DNA of 64,000 nt from Pogonophryne albipinna. Taxonomy: Eukaryota; Chordata; Actinopteri; Perciformes; Artedidraconidae. The notes under the pieces were generated by a model, which had not been told where the DNA came from, did no database searches, and saw only the letters and a list, made by a program, of their open reading frames with translations. Shown piece by piece: positions 1-10,195 of this stretch. The DNA lies in NCBI GenBank assembly GCA_028583405.1, contig CM053252.1, forward strand, positions 31,191,562 through 31,255,561, in the 5' to 3' direction. The position numbers and the translations under genes were made by a program. Numbering within the stretch: position 1 is the first letter of the stretch; the number at the start of each line of letters is the position of its first letter.

Positions 1-5
1 ACACA

Positions 6-58
<53 letters not shown>
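1..58. repeat. (AC)n microsatellite, cut by window start
   Basis: Alternating AC with one interruption (acat). It abuts the terminal segment of foldback element 1 and matches tracts at 4781-4974, 54649-54784 and 63981-64000 that abut the same segment. Confidence 0.98.
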
Positions 59-61
<3 letters not shown>

Positions 62-286
62 GGAGTTGGCCTTTGATGTGAGGGTTAGAGATAAGCCTGG
101 GATGTTAATCTATATGTTGATTAAGACACTCTCTGTGAGGTGAGAAGCGAGGGGATGGAGTTAGTTTAAAAAAAAGAAATACACTCAAACTAAATAAAAC
201 AGCCATTAATTTTCACTCACTAAGACACCTAAAAACGTTATTGTCCTCTCTAGATTTGATTCAGGGTTTGTTTTAAATGATTAGTG
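59..286 (+). repeat. Polinton-like terminal segment, copy 1
   Basis: About 225 bp starting gttggagttggcc, present next to the dinucleotide tract in all four arms (also 4558-4780 minus, 54785-55014 plus, 63751-63980 minus). Copies diverge abruptly just after ttagtg, where integrase and non-integrase ends become different. This is the behaviour expected of a terminal inverted repeat common to both ends of one element. Confidence 0.75.
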
Positions 287-312
287 TTAATTAAGGGCTA
301 TTGTTATTTTGG

Positions 313-320
313 TTTATAAG
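313..320 (+). promoter_or_regulatory. TATA-box-like element before first exon
   Basis: tttataag lies 62 bp before the ATG of the short exon at 382. The same box at the same spacing precedes the related exon at 7451, and a variant precedes the exon at 6804. Conservation across copies supports a core promoter; transcription is not shown. Confidence 0.5.
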
Positions 321-381
321 GGGATAGGAGTTCAACTTTTAAAAATTGCACAGGATCATTCTAAGAAGAGTGAGAGGGCTA

Positions 382-445
382 ATGAGCCAGCACCATACCT
401 CCTCTATGCATTTTCTTGACCTGTATCTGATCTTGAAAAACTCTG
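382..445 (+). CDS. Short first coding exon, unknown gene (copy B-left)
   Basis: ATG at 382 opens a 21-codon exon beginning MSQHHTSS and ending LILKNS, followed by a consensus donor (g|gtaagt at 446). An acceptor-like tract ending in cag lies at 565-582. The exon recurs at 4399-4462 (minus) and 7451-7514, and as a diverged paralogue at 6804-6870 whose DLDLILKNY tail is recognisably the same. Function is unknown. With the acceptor seen in the 7.4-kb copy the frame closes soon after the junction, so it may be a tiny peptide, or the downstream part may be decayed. Confidence 0.4.
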
Positions 446-582
446 GTAAGTACTTTTTATTTTATTTTATAATATCATGTAATTATTAAATGGTTTTTTT
501 TTTGGTAGGGGTTAAACTAGTATATTATGTGGATAGTATATTATTAGATACTTAAAAATGTTATGTTTTTTTCTGTTTACAG
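446..582 (+). other. Putative intron following first exon
   Basis: Runs from a gtaagt donor to a pyrimidine-rich acceptor ending ctgtttacag. The right arm lacks the last ~100 bp of this stretch and passes straight into ~175-bp repeats, so only the left arm keeps a complete intron. Confidence 0.35.
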
Positions 583-599
583 TAGAGACCCTGTGTGCT

Positions 600-1235
600 G
601 AAATCTAATCAAACAGAGTACTTCATGGTAGTGGTCAGCTTTTAAACACAAAAGTGTATCTTTCAGTAACTTTCTGAGTGAATTAAGCATAAATCAGTCA
701 AATGTTCAAAACAGCCTTCACTGAAATAGCCTCAAAATCACAAACTGCCATTAAGAGTCAGATTCTTAACGAAATCTACTGACACAAAGTACTTCATTAT
801 CTACTTTTCAGCTTTTATACACAAAAGTGTATCCTTCAGTAACTTTCTCAGAGAATTTAAGCATAAATCTGTCAATTGTTCAAAACAGCCTTGTTTCACT
901 GAAATAGCCTCAAAATGACAAAACTGCCATTAAGAGTCAGATGCTTGACGAAATCTACTAAAACAGAGTACTTCATGGTAGTGGTCAGCTTTTAAACACA
1001 AAAGTGTATCTTTCAGTAACTTTCTGAGAGAATTAAGCATAAATCAGTCAAATGTTCAAAACAGCCTTCACTGAAATAGCCTCAAAATGACAAACTGCCA
1101 TTAAGAGTCAGATGCTTGACGAAATCTCATGGTAGTGGTCAGCTTTTAAACATAAAAGTGTATCTTTCAGTATCTTTTTGAGAGAATTAAGCATAAATCT
1201 GTCAAATGTTCAAAACTGCCTTGTTTCACTGAAAT
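600..1235 (+). repeat. ~175-bp tandem repeat array, left arm of foldback 1
   Basis: Three to four units, each with acttcat, a cagcttttaaacac/tatacac segment, gtgtatctttcag, aagcataaatc, caaaacagcc and cctcaaaat. The opposite strand is the array at 2170-4330. One unit is partly deleted near 1130. Confidence 0.85.
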
Positions 1236-1550
1236 GGTTAAATGTATCCGAAAATAGTGTCTCTTAAGGCGGATATAGTCCCCTGATAACTCCCGTTACA
1301 TTCCTCCAGAGTCAGAAATAGTGTAAGTTAACTTTTGGAAGAACCAGAGAAAAGGGTGAAAATGGATAAAATATATCCAAAAATAGTGTCTCTTAAGGCA
1401 GGTAGAGTCCCCTGACAACTCCCCTTACATTCATCCAGAGTCAGAAAAAGTCTCTACGTTATCTTTTTGGGAGAACCAGAAGAAAGGGGTGAAAATGGAG
1501 AAATTGTATCCGAAAATAGTGTCTCTTAAGGCGGGTAGAGTATGGGAATT
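1236..1550 (+). repeat. ~130-bp tandem repeat with coding-like 3' unit
   Basis: Two and a half units, each containing tatccgaaaatagtgtctc (or one variant), ttaaggcgg, ccagagtcag, an aacttttggaagaacc/tttttgggagaacc block and ggtgaaaatgg. The last unit runs into the 48-aa ORF at 1495. The units recur at 1880-2170 (minus), 58450-58760, 59530-59690 and 60200-60480 (minus). Confidence 0.85.
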
Positions 1551-1641
1551 GAACGATAAACCTATCACTGTAAATGAAACGCGGAGAGAAGCAGCAGTGC
1601 AAATCGTTAAGTCTATTACCTTGTATGCACTACGACACTAA
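1495..1641 (+). CDS. Conserved 48-aa ORF, likely 3' end of an unknown Polinton-element gene
   Basis: ATG 1495, stop TAA 1639-1641. The product starts MEKLYPKIVSLKAGRVWELN and ends TLYALRH. The same 48 codons are open at 58719-58865 and 59656-59802, and a deleted copy lies at 60132-60206 (minus). Its middle (ELNDK.ITV) matches the reading frame at 11006-11040 that follows the basic-protein gene, where an L2 insertion cuts it off. I infer it is the C-terminal part of that gene. The frame is open upstream of the ATG for about 40 codons, so the true start may lie further 5'. No recognised domain. Confidence 0.4.
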   Translation: MEKLYPKIVSLKAGRVWELNDKPITVNETRREAAVQIVKSITLYALRH

Positions 1642-1851
1642 CTTGGTAAAATGTAATGTATTTTTTTATGAAAATGTGTTGAATGTTGTGTTTTCAATTA
1701 AACAACCATTACAAAATAAAAATGTGTTTTATTTTTTTTGCTTTCATATATAGTAATAGTATTGTAAACGAAACATTTAAAGTGTATCATGTGCTCTCAT
1801 TGTATGCTCTGTTGTTTTTTTTTAGATATAATGCATCTTTGTGTCAAAAAC
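1564..1851. other. Asymmetric hinge of foldback 1
   Basis: The arms are reverse complements up to gaac.ataaacct (1551-1563) and its mirror (1852-1864). Between them lies single-copy sequence: the 3' part of the 48-aa ORF, then AT-rich DNA with a T-run near 1813-1823. Confidence 0.7.
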
Positions 1852-1879
1852 AGGTTTATAGTTCAATTCCCATACTCTC

Positions 1880-2170
1880 CCCGCCTTAAGAGACACTATT
1901 TTCGGATACAATTTCTCCATTTTCACCCCTTTCCTCTGGTTCTCCCAAAAAGATAACGTAGAGACTTTTTCTGACTCTGGATGAATGTAAGGGGAGTTGT
2001 CAGGGGACTCTACCTGCCTTAAGAGACACTATTTTCGGATATATTTTATCCATTTTCACCCTTTTCTCTGGTTCTTCCAAAAGTTAACTTACAGTATTTC
2101 TGACTCTGGAGGAATGTAACGGGAGTTATCAGGGGACTATATCCGCCTTAAGAGACACTATTTTCGGATA
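1880..2170 (-). repeat. ~130-bp tandem repeat, right arm of foldback 1
   Basis: Reverse complement of 1236-1550: cgccttaagagacactatt recurs at ~1883, ~2017 and ~2147, with the tttcacccctttcc and ttctgactctgg blocks between. Confidence 0.85.
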
Positions 2171-4330
2171 CATTTATCCATTTCAGTGAAACAAGGCAGT
2201 TTTGAACATTTGACAGATTTATGCTTAATTCTCTCAAAAAGATACTGAAAGATACACTTTTATGTTTAAAAGCTGACCACTACCATGAGATTTCGTCAAG
2301 GATCTGACTCTTAATGGCAGTTTGTCATTTTGAGGCTATTTCAGTGAAACAAGGCTGTTTTGAACATTTGACAGATTTATGCTTAATTCTCTCAAAAAGT
2401 TACCGAAAGATACACTTTTCTTTTTTAAAAAGCTGAACAGTAGATAATGAAGTACTTTGTGTCAATAGATTTCGTTAAGAATCTGACTCTTAATGGCAGT
2501 TTGTGATTTTGAGGCTATTTCAGTGAAGGCTGTTTTGAACATTTGACAGATTTATGCTTAATTCTCTCAGAAAGTTACCGAAAGATACACTTTTGTATTT
2601 AAAAAGCTGACCACTACCATGAAAGTACTGGAGACTGCCCCTGTCTTGTCACATAGATTATACTATCTGTGTCGTAGTAGAAAACTCTGTGCTGTGATTT
2701 CTCCAATTCACTGTATAGTTTCAGCCAGTTTGTGATTTTGACGCCATTTCAGTGAAACAAAAGCTGTTTTGAACATTTGACAGATTTATGCTTAAATTCT
2801 CTGAGAAAGTTACTGAAAGATACACTTTTGTGTATAAAAGCTGACTATTACCATGAAGTACTCTGTTTGAGTAGATTTCATTAGGATTCTGACTCTTAAT
2901 GGCAGTTTGTGATTTTGAGGCTATTTCAGTGAAACAAGGCTGTTTTGAACATTTGACAGATTTATGCTTAAATTCTCTGAGAAAGTTACTGAAAGACACA
3001 CTTTTGTGTATAAAAGCTGAAAAGTAGATAATGAAGTACTTTGTGTCAGTAGATTTCGTTAAGAATCTGACTCTTAATGGCAGTTTGTGATTTTGAGGCT
3101 ATTTCAGTGAAGGCTGTTTTGAACATTTGACTGATTTATGCTTAATTCACTCAGAAAGTTACTGAAAGATACACTTTTGTGTTTAAAAGCTGAACACTAC
3201 CATGAAGTACTCTGTTTGAGTAGATTTTGTTAGGATTCTGACTCTTAATGGCAGTTTGTCATTTTGAGGCTATTTCAGTGAAACAAGGCTGTTTTGAACA
3301 TTTGACAGATTTATGCTTAAATTCTCTGAGAAAGTTACTGAAAGACACACTTTTGTGTATAAAAGCTGAAAAGTAGATAATGAAGTACTTTGTTTTAGTA
3401 GATTTCGTCAAGCATCTGACTCTTAATGGCAGTTTGTGATTTTGAGGCTATTTCACTGAAGGCTGTTTTGAACATTTGACTGATTTATGCTTAATTCTCT
3501 CAGAAAGTTAATGAAAGATACACTTTTGTGTTTAAAAGCTGACCACTACCATGAAGTACTCTGTTTTAGTAGATTTCGTCAAGCATCTGACTCTTAATGG
3601 CAGTTTTGTCATTTTGAGGCTATTTCAGTGAAACAAGGCTGTTTTGAACATTTGACAGATTTATGTTTAAATTCTCTGAGAAAGTTACTGAAAGATACAC
3701 TTTGTGTATAAAAGCTGAAAAAGTAGATAATGAAGTACTTTGTTTTTGTAGATTTAATTAGGATTCTGACTCTTAATGGCAGTTTGTGATTTTGAGGCTA
3801 TTTCAGTGAAGGCTGTTTTGAACATTTGACTGATTTATGCTTAATTCTCTCAGAAAGTTACTGAAAGATACACTTTTGTGTTTAAAAGCTGACCAATACC
3901 ATGAAGTACTCTGTTTGAGTAGATTTCGTTAGGATTCTGACTCTTAATGGCAGTTTTGTCATTTTGAGGCTATTTCAGTGAAACAAGGCTGTTTTGAACA
4001 ATTGACAGATTTATGCTTAAATTCTCTGAGAAAGTTACTGAAAGATACACTTTTGTGTATAAAAGCTGAAAAGTAGATAATGAAGTACTTTGTGTCAGTA
4101 GATTTCGTTAAGAATCTGACTCTTAATGGCAGTTTGTGATTTTGAGGCTACTTCAGTGAAGGCTGTTTTGAACATTTGACAGATTTATGCTTAATTCTCT
4201 CAGAAAGTTACTGAAAGATACACTTTTGTGTTTAAAAGCTGACCACTACCATGAAGTACTCTGTTTGAGTAGATGTTGTTAGGATTCTGACTCTTAATGG
4301 CAGTTTGTCATTTTGAGGCTATTTCAGTGA
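2170..4330 (-). repeat. ~175-bp tandem array with ~350-bp higher-order period
   Basis: The landmark gaggctatttcagtg (one variant, gacgccatttcagtg) starts at 2332, 2511, 2740, 2917, 3095, 3266, 3444, 3616, 3794, 3966, 4144 and 4315. From 3095 the spacing alternates 171-172 and 178 bp, so two unit types alternate as a ~350-bp dimer. One type has gaaacaaggctg and tataaaagctgaaaagtag; the other has gaaggctg and tttaaaagctgaccacta. Many units carry atacacttttgtgtat, a 6-bp inverted repeat, and half carry tataaaag. There are no unique spacers and repeats are adjacent, so this is not CRISPR. Confidence 0.9.
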
Positions 4331-4398
4331 ACCCCTACCAAAAAAAAAAACCATTTAATAATTACATGATATTATAAAATAAAATAAAAAGTACTTAC

Positions 4399-4462
4399 CA
4401 GAGTTTTTCAAGATCAGATACAGGTCAAGAAAATGCATACAGGTGGTATGGTGCTGGCTCAT
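4399..4462 (-). CDS. Short first coding exon, unknown gene (copy B-right)
   Basis: Mirror of the exon at 382-445. The ATG complement is at 4460-4462 and the donor complement acttac at 4393-4398. It has the same reading frame and the same conserved first residues (MSQHHT). The intron here is truncated and runs directly into the ~175-bp array. Confidence 0.4.
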
Positions 4463-4557
4463 TAGCCCTCTCACTCTTCTTAGAATGATCCTGTGCAATT
4501 TTTAAAAGTTGAACTCCTATCCCCTTATAAACCAAAATAACAATAGCCCTTAATTAA

Positions 4558-4975
<418 letters not shown>

Positions 4976-5559
4976 ATTGTTCTTAAAGGTAGGGGTAGGT
5001 CATTTTGGAGAAACCATCTCGAGTGAGCTAGAATTTGAAAGTACACAACCGGGGGGAAAATCTGCCACTTCCTCACAGAGCCCCTCCTCCAGCACACATG
5101 AACGCACGCACATGACCAAAAAGAGGGCACGAGATAAGTTTGTGCACAGATCTCTGGCTGTAGGCGTCTGACTCCCGCACAGCTGAGGCATTCGTTTCTT
5201 GACTGGCGCCCCGGACGGATGGCGGTAAGTTGTCACAGGCGTCTCTTGACCATTTTTCTTTTTTGCAAGGTGACTTGGTAAGTGGAAATTACTGTCTTTT
5301 TAATTAGTTTGAGCATATTTCTATTTTCATCTAATTCCCTCCCCCACTATCTGCTAGCCTCATAGCCAAAGGAAGGGGTGGAGAAAGGGGGAGAGGCCTG
5401 GGCTGGTAGGGGGCGGGGGGTAGACAGTCTCACGCATAACTTCAAAGAGACACCTAGATTAACATCAGAGGCTTATAACACACCAGTGTGAAATCACACC
5501 CGCCTGTTATAACACCTCACATCAAAGGGCAAAACATCAAAGGCTAATTAGATTAGACA

Positions 5560-5900
5560 ACCTTGAGGGGACAGGGGGCAGACAGCTTAACTTCAAAGAG
5601 ACTACCTTAATCAATACATCAAAGAATTAGACAACAAAAGCACTACACAGGGGGGCTTTTCACACCTACCTGTTATAACAACTCATATCAAAGGATTAGA
5701 CTACAAAGGGGTGTGAGGGGACAGGGGCCAGACAACATAACTTCAAAGAGACTGCCTTAATCAATATATCAAAGAATTAGACAACCAAGGGGTGTGAGGG
5801 GACAGGGGGCCAGACAACATAACTTCAAAGAGACTTCCTTAATCAATACATCAAAGAATTAGACAACAAAGGCACTACACAGGGGGGCTTTTCACACCTA
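5560..5900. repeat. ~80-bp minisatellite-like repeats in segment F
   Basis: Blocks such as aacttcaaagagact, ttaatcaatacatcaaagaa and ttagacaac recur at 5587, 5738 and 5819 (nearest pair ~80 bp apart), together with repeated ggggacagggg and a twice-repeated acaggggggcttttcacac. Similar units lie at 53.9-54.1 kb. Confidence 0.75.
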
Positions 5901-6094
5901 CCTGTTATCTCACATCAAAGGATCTCGAACAATGGGAGGCGGGACTTAGCTCATTAACATAATTGTACCCACTCACATCAAAGGGTCTCGAGCAATGGGA
6001 GGCGGGACTTAGCTCATTTGCATAATTGGGGTTGTGTCCATCTGTCACTTCTTATGCATACTAATGTGATTGAAACAGCATCATTATAACTACT

Positions 6095-6208
6095 CATAGT
6101 GAATAAAGATTATGGAGGATTAAAAATGACAAATCCATGTAGAATAAATGCAAAACCAAATAAACACTACATTTAATAACAAAACCATATTGTGTCAACT
6201 CATTTGTC
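6095..6208 (-). repeat. Solitary 114-bp fragment of the tRNA-like satellite
   Basis: Reverse complement of satellite sequence from gacaaatgagttgacacaat through tccatattctttattcacta (compare 43147-43258). It is flanked on both sides by versions of an F-segment block: tgtgattgaaacagcatca on the left and gcatcaatctcattagtatg on the right. This ties the satellite to the Polinton-like flank. Confidence 0.85.
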
Positions 6209-6447
6209 GCATCAGTAGTATTACACATGCCGCATCAATCTCATTAGTATGCATAAAAAAGTGACAGGTCACACCTCCACCACTTATGCTAATGAGCTAA
6301 GTCCCGCCTCCCATTTGGTCGAGGTGTGATATCCCAAGTAGGTGTGATATCCCAAGTAGGTGTGAGACCGTCGATAAGAGTGGGTGATGTGTATTCACAG
6401 GTGTGAAATGCCCCCACTGTTGGCACCTAATAAAAAAAAATAAAAAA

Positions 6448-6450
<3 letters not shown>

Positions 6451-6513
<63 letters not shown>

Positions 6514-6529
6514 TGTGTGTGTGTGTGTG
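6451..6529. repeat. (GT)n microsatellite
   Basis: 79 bp of GT with one GA interruption. It separates segment F from the decayed coding segment. Confidence 0.97.
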
Positions 6530-6764
6530 ACTGTCTTCCCCTAACCCCTGCTGTGGACCGGGGCTACATCAAATCTTATTTTAGCACCTAAAGAAAAGCC
6601 CCCCATAAACATAATAATTAAAAAATAGTATTGATGTATGTTACCACTTTCCTTCTTCATCAGACAGCCCTTTCTAACGGGAATCTAAGCTTCTATCGTT
6701 TCAAAGCCTCCTTCCTTCTGTGGTGATGCATGTATAGACGGCGTGTGTGATATGTCTACCTGGG

Positions 6765-6773
6765 TTTATAAGG
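6765..6773 (+). promoter_or_regulatory. TATA-like box, first paralogous exon
   Basis: tttataagg lies 31 bp before the ATG at 6804, in the same context (ggtttataagg.gat) as boxes at 313 and 7385. Confidence 0.45.
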
Positions 6774-6803
6774 AGATCTAATTTCTACAGCAAGAGAAAG
6801 GTG

Positions 6804-6870
6804 ATGATGAACCATCCTGGCATTTCTTCTCTGCGTTTTCCCGACCTGGATCTGATCCTGAAAAACTATG
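6804..6870 (+). CDS. Diverged paralogue of the short first exon
   Basis: Two in-frame ATGs (6804, 6807) open an exon with SSLRFPDLDLILKNY, followed by a perfect donor (g|gtaagt at 6871). An acceptor-like tattag lies at 6948-6953, where the sequence becomes cactatg as in the second copy. The whole exon-intron-exon block is a tandem duplicate of 7451-7660, 647 bp downstream. The conserved core is acidic and leucine-rich (DL.LILKN). Function unknown. Confidence 0.4.
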
Positions 6871-7384
6871 GTAAGTACTTCATATAATTATTAAATGTTG
6901 TATGTTGTGTGTTAAACAACCTCTGTGTATATATTGTATTTATTGTGTATTAGCACTATGATTCATAATGGTTTTTAAGTTTTTGGGGAGACTGTTAACT
7001 AATGTTGAAGTACTTTAGTTTATAAAGGGATGGAGTCTCACACAGTGTATGTGAAGGTGTGTGTGTATGTGTGTGTGTGTGTGACTGTGTGATCCTGTCC
7101 TCCTCCCCCTTCCTGCCATCTTATCAGTAGAGAGAGGGGGGATGGAATTTAAAAACAGTTACCTTACACTTGTATTGTTCTCTCTAAAACACATTGTCAG
7201 TAAAGTTGGGGGAGACTGTCTCCCCCCCTTCCTGCCATCTCTCTATGGTTTTTTGTTGTAATGCCAGTAGACAGAGTGGTGGAATTAGTTTAAAACAGTC
7301 ACCTTACACTTTAGTTGTCCTCTCTAAATTAGATTTAAGGTTTTTAAAAGTATTAGTGTTAATTAAGGGCTATTGTTATTTTGG

Positions 7385-7393
7385 TTTATAAGG
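7385..7393 (+). promoter_or_regulatory. TATA-like box, second paralogous exon
   Basis: tttataagg lies 66 bp before the ATG at 7451, almost identical in context to 313-320. Confidence 0.45.
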
Positions 7394-7450
7394 GGATAGG
7401 AGTTCAACTTAAAAATGCACAGGATCATTCTAAGAAGAGTGAGAGGGCTA

Positions 7451-7514
7451 ATGAGCCAGCACCATACTTCATCTCTGCGTTTTCTTGACCTGTATCTGAT
7501 CTTGAAAAACTCTG
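7451..7514 (+). CDS. Short first exon, third copy, with complete intron
   Basis: Same exon as 382-445 (MSQHHT start, LILKNS end). Its donor is at 7515 and an acceptor gtaacag ends at 7617. Spliced to 7618, the frame closes after about seven codons, giving a peptide near 29 residues. An ATG in the second exon (7622) opens a different, longer frame. It may therefore be an upstream small ORF or leader exon rather than the main product. Confidence 0.4.
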
Positions 7515-7621
7515 GTAAGTACTTTTTATTTTATTTTATAATATCATGTAATTAGTTAATGTTGCTTGGTGTGTGTTAAACAACCTCTGTGCATCTGTTG
7601 TATTTATTTTGTAACAGCACT

Positions 7622-7778
7622 ATGGCTCGTAATGATTTAGAAGCTTTGGGAAAGTACCCCTCTATGTACAAATAATGTGGTGTCTCAGATCAGAAAGGTC
7701 TGAACCAAATACGAATTGGAATATTAGAGAGGCTTAACTCTTTTGGTGGAACCCCATATGATTCATTCCCTGTGGAAA
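7622..7778 (+). pseudogene. Second exon of unknown spliced gene, one nonsense codon
   Basis: ATG 7622. The frame is open to a donor at 7779 (a|gtgagt) except for TAA at 7673-7675. After the stop the frame reads as sensible protein (RIGILERLNSFGGTPYD). The donor phase matches the acceptor at 7909 so that the next exon continues in frame, which supports a real exon pair. No family is recognised. The stop could be genuine decay or a sequencing error. Confidence 0.45.
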
Positions 7779-7909
7779 GTGAGTATATATGTATTTAAAA
7801 CTATATGTGTTTGTATCTAGCTTATTTTTAAAATCAAATATGTTTGTTTTTTTGCTGATGTGTAAAATATCCAAAATAACGTTTTATATACTTACTCTCT
7901 TGTTAAAAG

Positions 7910-8103
7910 GTGATGAGGTTTGCAGCATAAGCCAGCCATCAGTGTACCAAAACCTCCCCTCTCTGGAGTTTACACACAGCCTACCTTATGCGACAAGTGC
8001 TGATCTAAGTTTGATCTTCAGTGATCCTCTCACACACCACCCCTCAGAGAGCCAGACAGACTCGTCCCCCTGTAACGCCCCCCCCTCCCTTCAACTGGTC
8101 TGA
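7910..8103 (+). CDS. Third exon of unknown spliced gene
   Basis: Acceptor ttaaaag at 7903-7909, in phase with the previous exon. It encodes about 64 residues rich in Ser, Pro and Leu (SISQPSVYQNLPSLEFTHSL near the start) and ends at TGA 8101-8103. It looks like a disordered or regulatory tail rather than an enzyme. The frame is also open leftward into the intron, which is probably coincidental. Confidence 0.4.
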
Positions 8104-8150
8104 TGCTAGCCCCCAACACCACTAAGGAATTCGGCTTTTTTCTCTTGCAG

Positions 8151-8293
8151 ATGCCCTGCTGGCACCTTTTATACAGCTCTGCAAAGTTGCAGTCCTTTTA
8201 GCTGCCTCCTTCAGATTTCTCTCTCTCTGCTTCAGTCTCCACTGTCTTGAAGGCATTCTTAAGCACAGAAATGTAACATTAGGCTATGCATAA
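8151..8293 (+). CDS. Candidate exon with hydrophobic stretch and LxCxE motif
   Basis: A strong acceptor (polypyrimidine then ttgcag, ending 8150) precedes a frame open to TAA 8291-8293. The product is hydrophobic (LLAPFIQLCKVAVLLAASF) and contains LHCLE at 8237-8251, which fits LxCxE, the retinoblastoma-binding motif of several small DNA-virus oncoproteins. Adintoviruses, relatives of Polintons, are reported to carry such accessory genes. A five-residue motif is weak evidence, and no donor links this exon to the previous one. Confidence 0.3.
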
Positions 8294-8299
8294 AATAAC

Positions 8300-9870
8300 C
8301 AAATGATTATTACATTAACTAATTTGAACAGTAATTCACATCATCATCTCATAAAAAAATAAGCTAAGGCAACTACTTGCATTCAGTGACTTGATTTTTT
8401 TAATGAAAACCAGGGATATCTTTTTGTTTTGCGGTCCATATCTCATTAAAAATATCTAATGTTAGTAACTATTAAAGAAAAATTCTCTCACAAAGGAACT
8501 GTAAGATACACTTTTTATGTATGCAAAACCTTAAACATTTCTGAAAATAAAATACTTTATCTCAATACATTTTCTTTTAAAGGCACTTTTGAAATTATTT
8601 ATTTATTATTTCAGTGGAACAATCCAGTTTTTGTTAACATCAATGCTTTTCTCTCTTTTCTCGTGTTACTAAGATACCTTTAGATACACTTTGATGTATG
8701 CAACACTTAACAACTGGTAGAATATGAAGTACTTTGTAAGGAATTCGGTTTCTTTTAAATGGCCTAGGCAGATTTTGCCTTTTTTCTCTTGCCAAGATAC
8801 TTTTAGACACACTTTGAGGTATGCAAAACCTTAAAACTAGAAAATGAAGTACATTGTCTGATTAGATTTTTTTCTTAAAGACTGTTTCTCTAAAAGGCAC
8901 GTTTGTGATTTTAACACTTTTTAGTGACACTCTGCAGATTTGTGTGTAATTCTCTCACAAAGGAACAGTAAGTCTCTTACTTTTTTGATAGCGTTTTTAT
9001 GTATGACAACTTTACAACTGGTAGAAAGTTAAGTACTTTATCTGAATACATTTTCTTTTAAAGGCACTTTTGAAATTATTTATTTATTATTTCAGTGGAA
9101 CAATCCAGTTTTTGTTAACATCAATGCTTTTCTCTCTTTTCTCGTGTTACTAAGATACCTTTAGATACACTTTGATGTATGCAACACTTAACAACTGGTA
9201 GAATATGAAGTACTTTGTAAGGAATTCGGTTTCTTTTAAATGGCCTAGGCCGATTTTGCCTTTTTTCTCTTGCCAAGATACTTTTAGACACACTTTGAGG
9301 TATGCAAAACCTTAAAACTAGAAAATGAAGTACATTGTCTGATTAGATTTTTTCTTAAAGACTGTGACTCTTAACACACCATCCCCCCGAGAGCCAGACA
9401 TACTCATCCCCTTTTCAACGCACCCCTGCAGCAGCTCAGGTGTGAAACCCCCATACAGAATGTCAGTCACTGTGTAAAACTTTTATTATCTTAAAGACTG
9501 TGACACAATCCAGTTTTTGTTAACATCTATGTTTTTTTCTCTTTTCTCGTGTTACTAAGATACTTTAAGATACACTTTGATGTACGCAACACTTAACAAA
9601 GGGTATAATATGAAGTACTTTGTAAGGAATGGGGTTTTCTTTAAGGGGTGCAAAACTTTAGAACTGCGTAAAATATTCATTAATTTGTAATGAATTGAGT
9701 TTCCTTCTTTTGATTTTCAACATACTATTTTGTACATAATGACTTTTCCATATTTCTGACAAACTATACTTTTGACTTTTTCCGTAAAATCTTGACAAAC
9801 TATTACTTATTCTTAAATCTGACCTCTTGCTGCATGGTTGAAAATGATAGATGAAAAATAACTTTTTAAA
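8300..9870 (+). repeat. AT-rich region with ~481-bp direct duplication
   Basis: 8571-8890 and 9052-9371 are nearly identical, offset by 481 bp. The units contain gatacactttgatgtatgc, cacttaacaactgg, gaagtactttgt and cagtggaacaatccag. These are diverged relatives of the ~175-bp repeats elsewhere, with related copies at 57.0-57.5 and 61.3-61.75 kb. No gene is seen. Confidence 0.8.
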
Positions 9871-10018
9871 AAAGAGTCAAACAGCAAGGGACATTATACT
9901 GGTGAAAAAACTATCAATTCTACAGATGACTCCCCCCACTCAACACAATAAGTCCCACCCCACTCAGCAAATCATCTAAAACGAAGGACCCCACTAAGAC
10001 GACCGTTGAAAACTAGCC

Positions 10019-10195
10019 ATGGATCTGAGAAAAACCAAGTCTGATGTAGCCTACCCTTATTATCACCAGGATAACGGATTTGGGCTTAATTACTGGATGT
10101 TACAAAGTAGGGAGAGGATGTTCCCGAAGAAGAGCTCTCCTCTATATCATATCCATGTAAGGTCTTTCGGAAAAAAGAGGACTATGATAACATGA
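10019..10195 (+). CDS. Small ORF overlapping the basic-protein gene
   Basis: ATG 10019 opens 58 codons ending TGA 10193-10195, which overlaps the ATG at 10192 (atga). The frame used by the long ORF is also open upstream to 10111 and reads plausibly there. The pair may therefore be one gene broken by a one-base shift near 10110-10190, rather than two genes. The upstream DNA matches the region before the ORF at 56694. Confidence 0.3.
   Translation: MDLRKTKSDVAYPYYHQDNGFGLNYWMLQSRERMFPKKSSPLYHIHVRSFGKKRTMIT

Noticed and set aside
2170..4330. CRISPR array
   Set aside because: Units of 171-178 bp are directly adjacent with no short unique spacers, in a eukaryotic transposon context.
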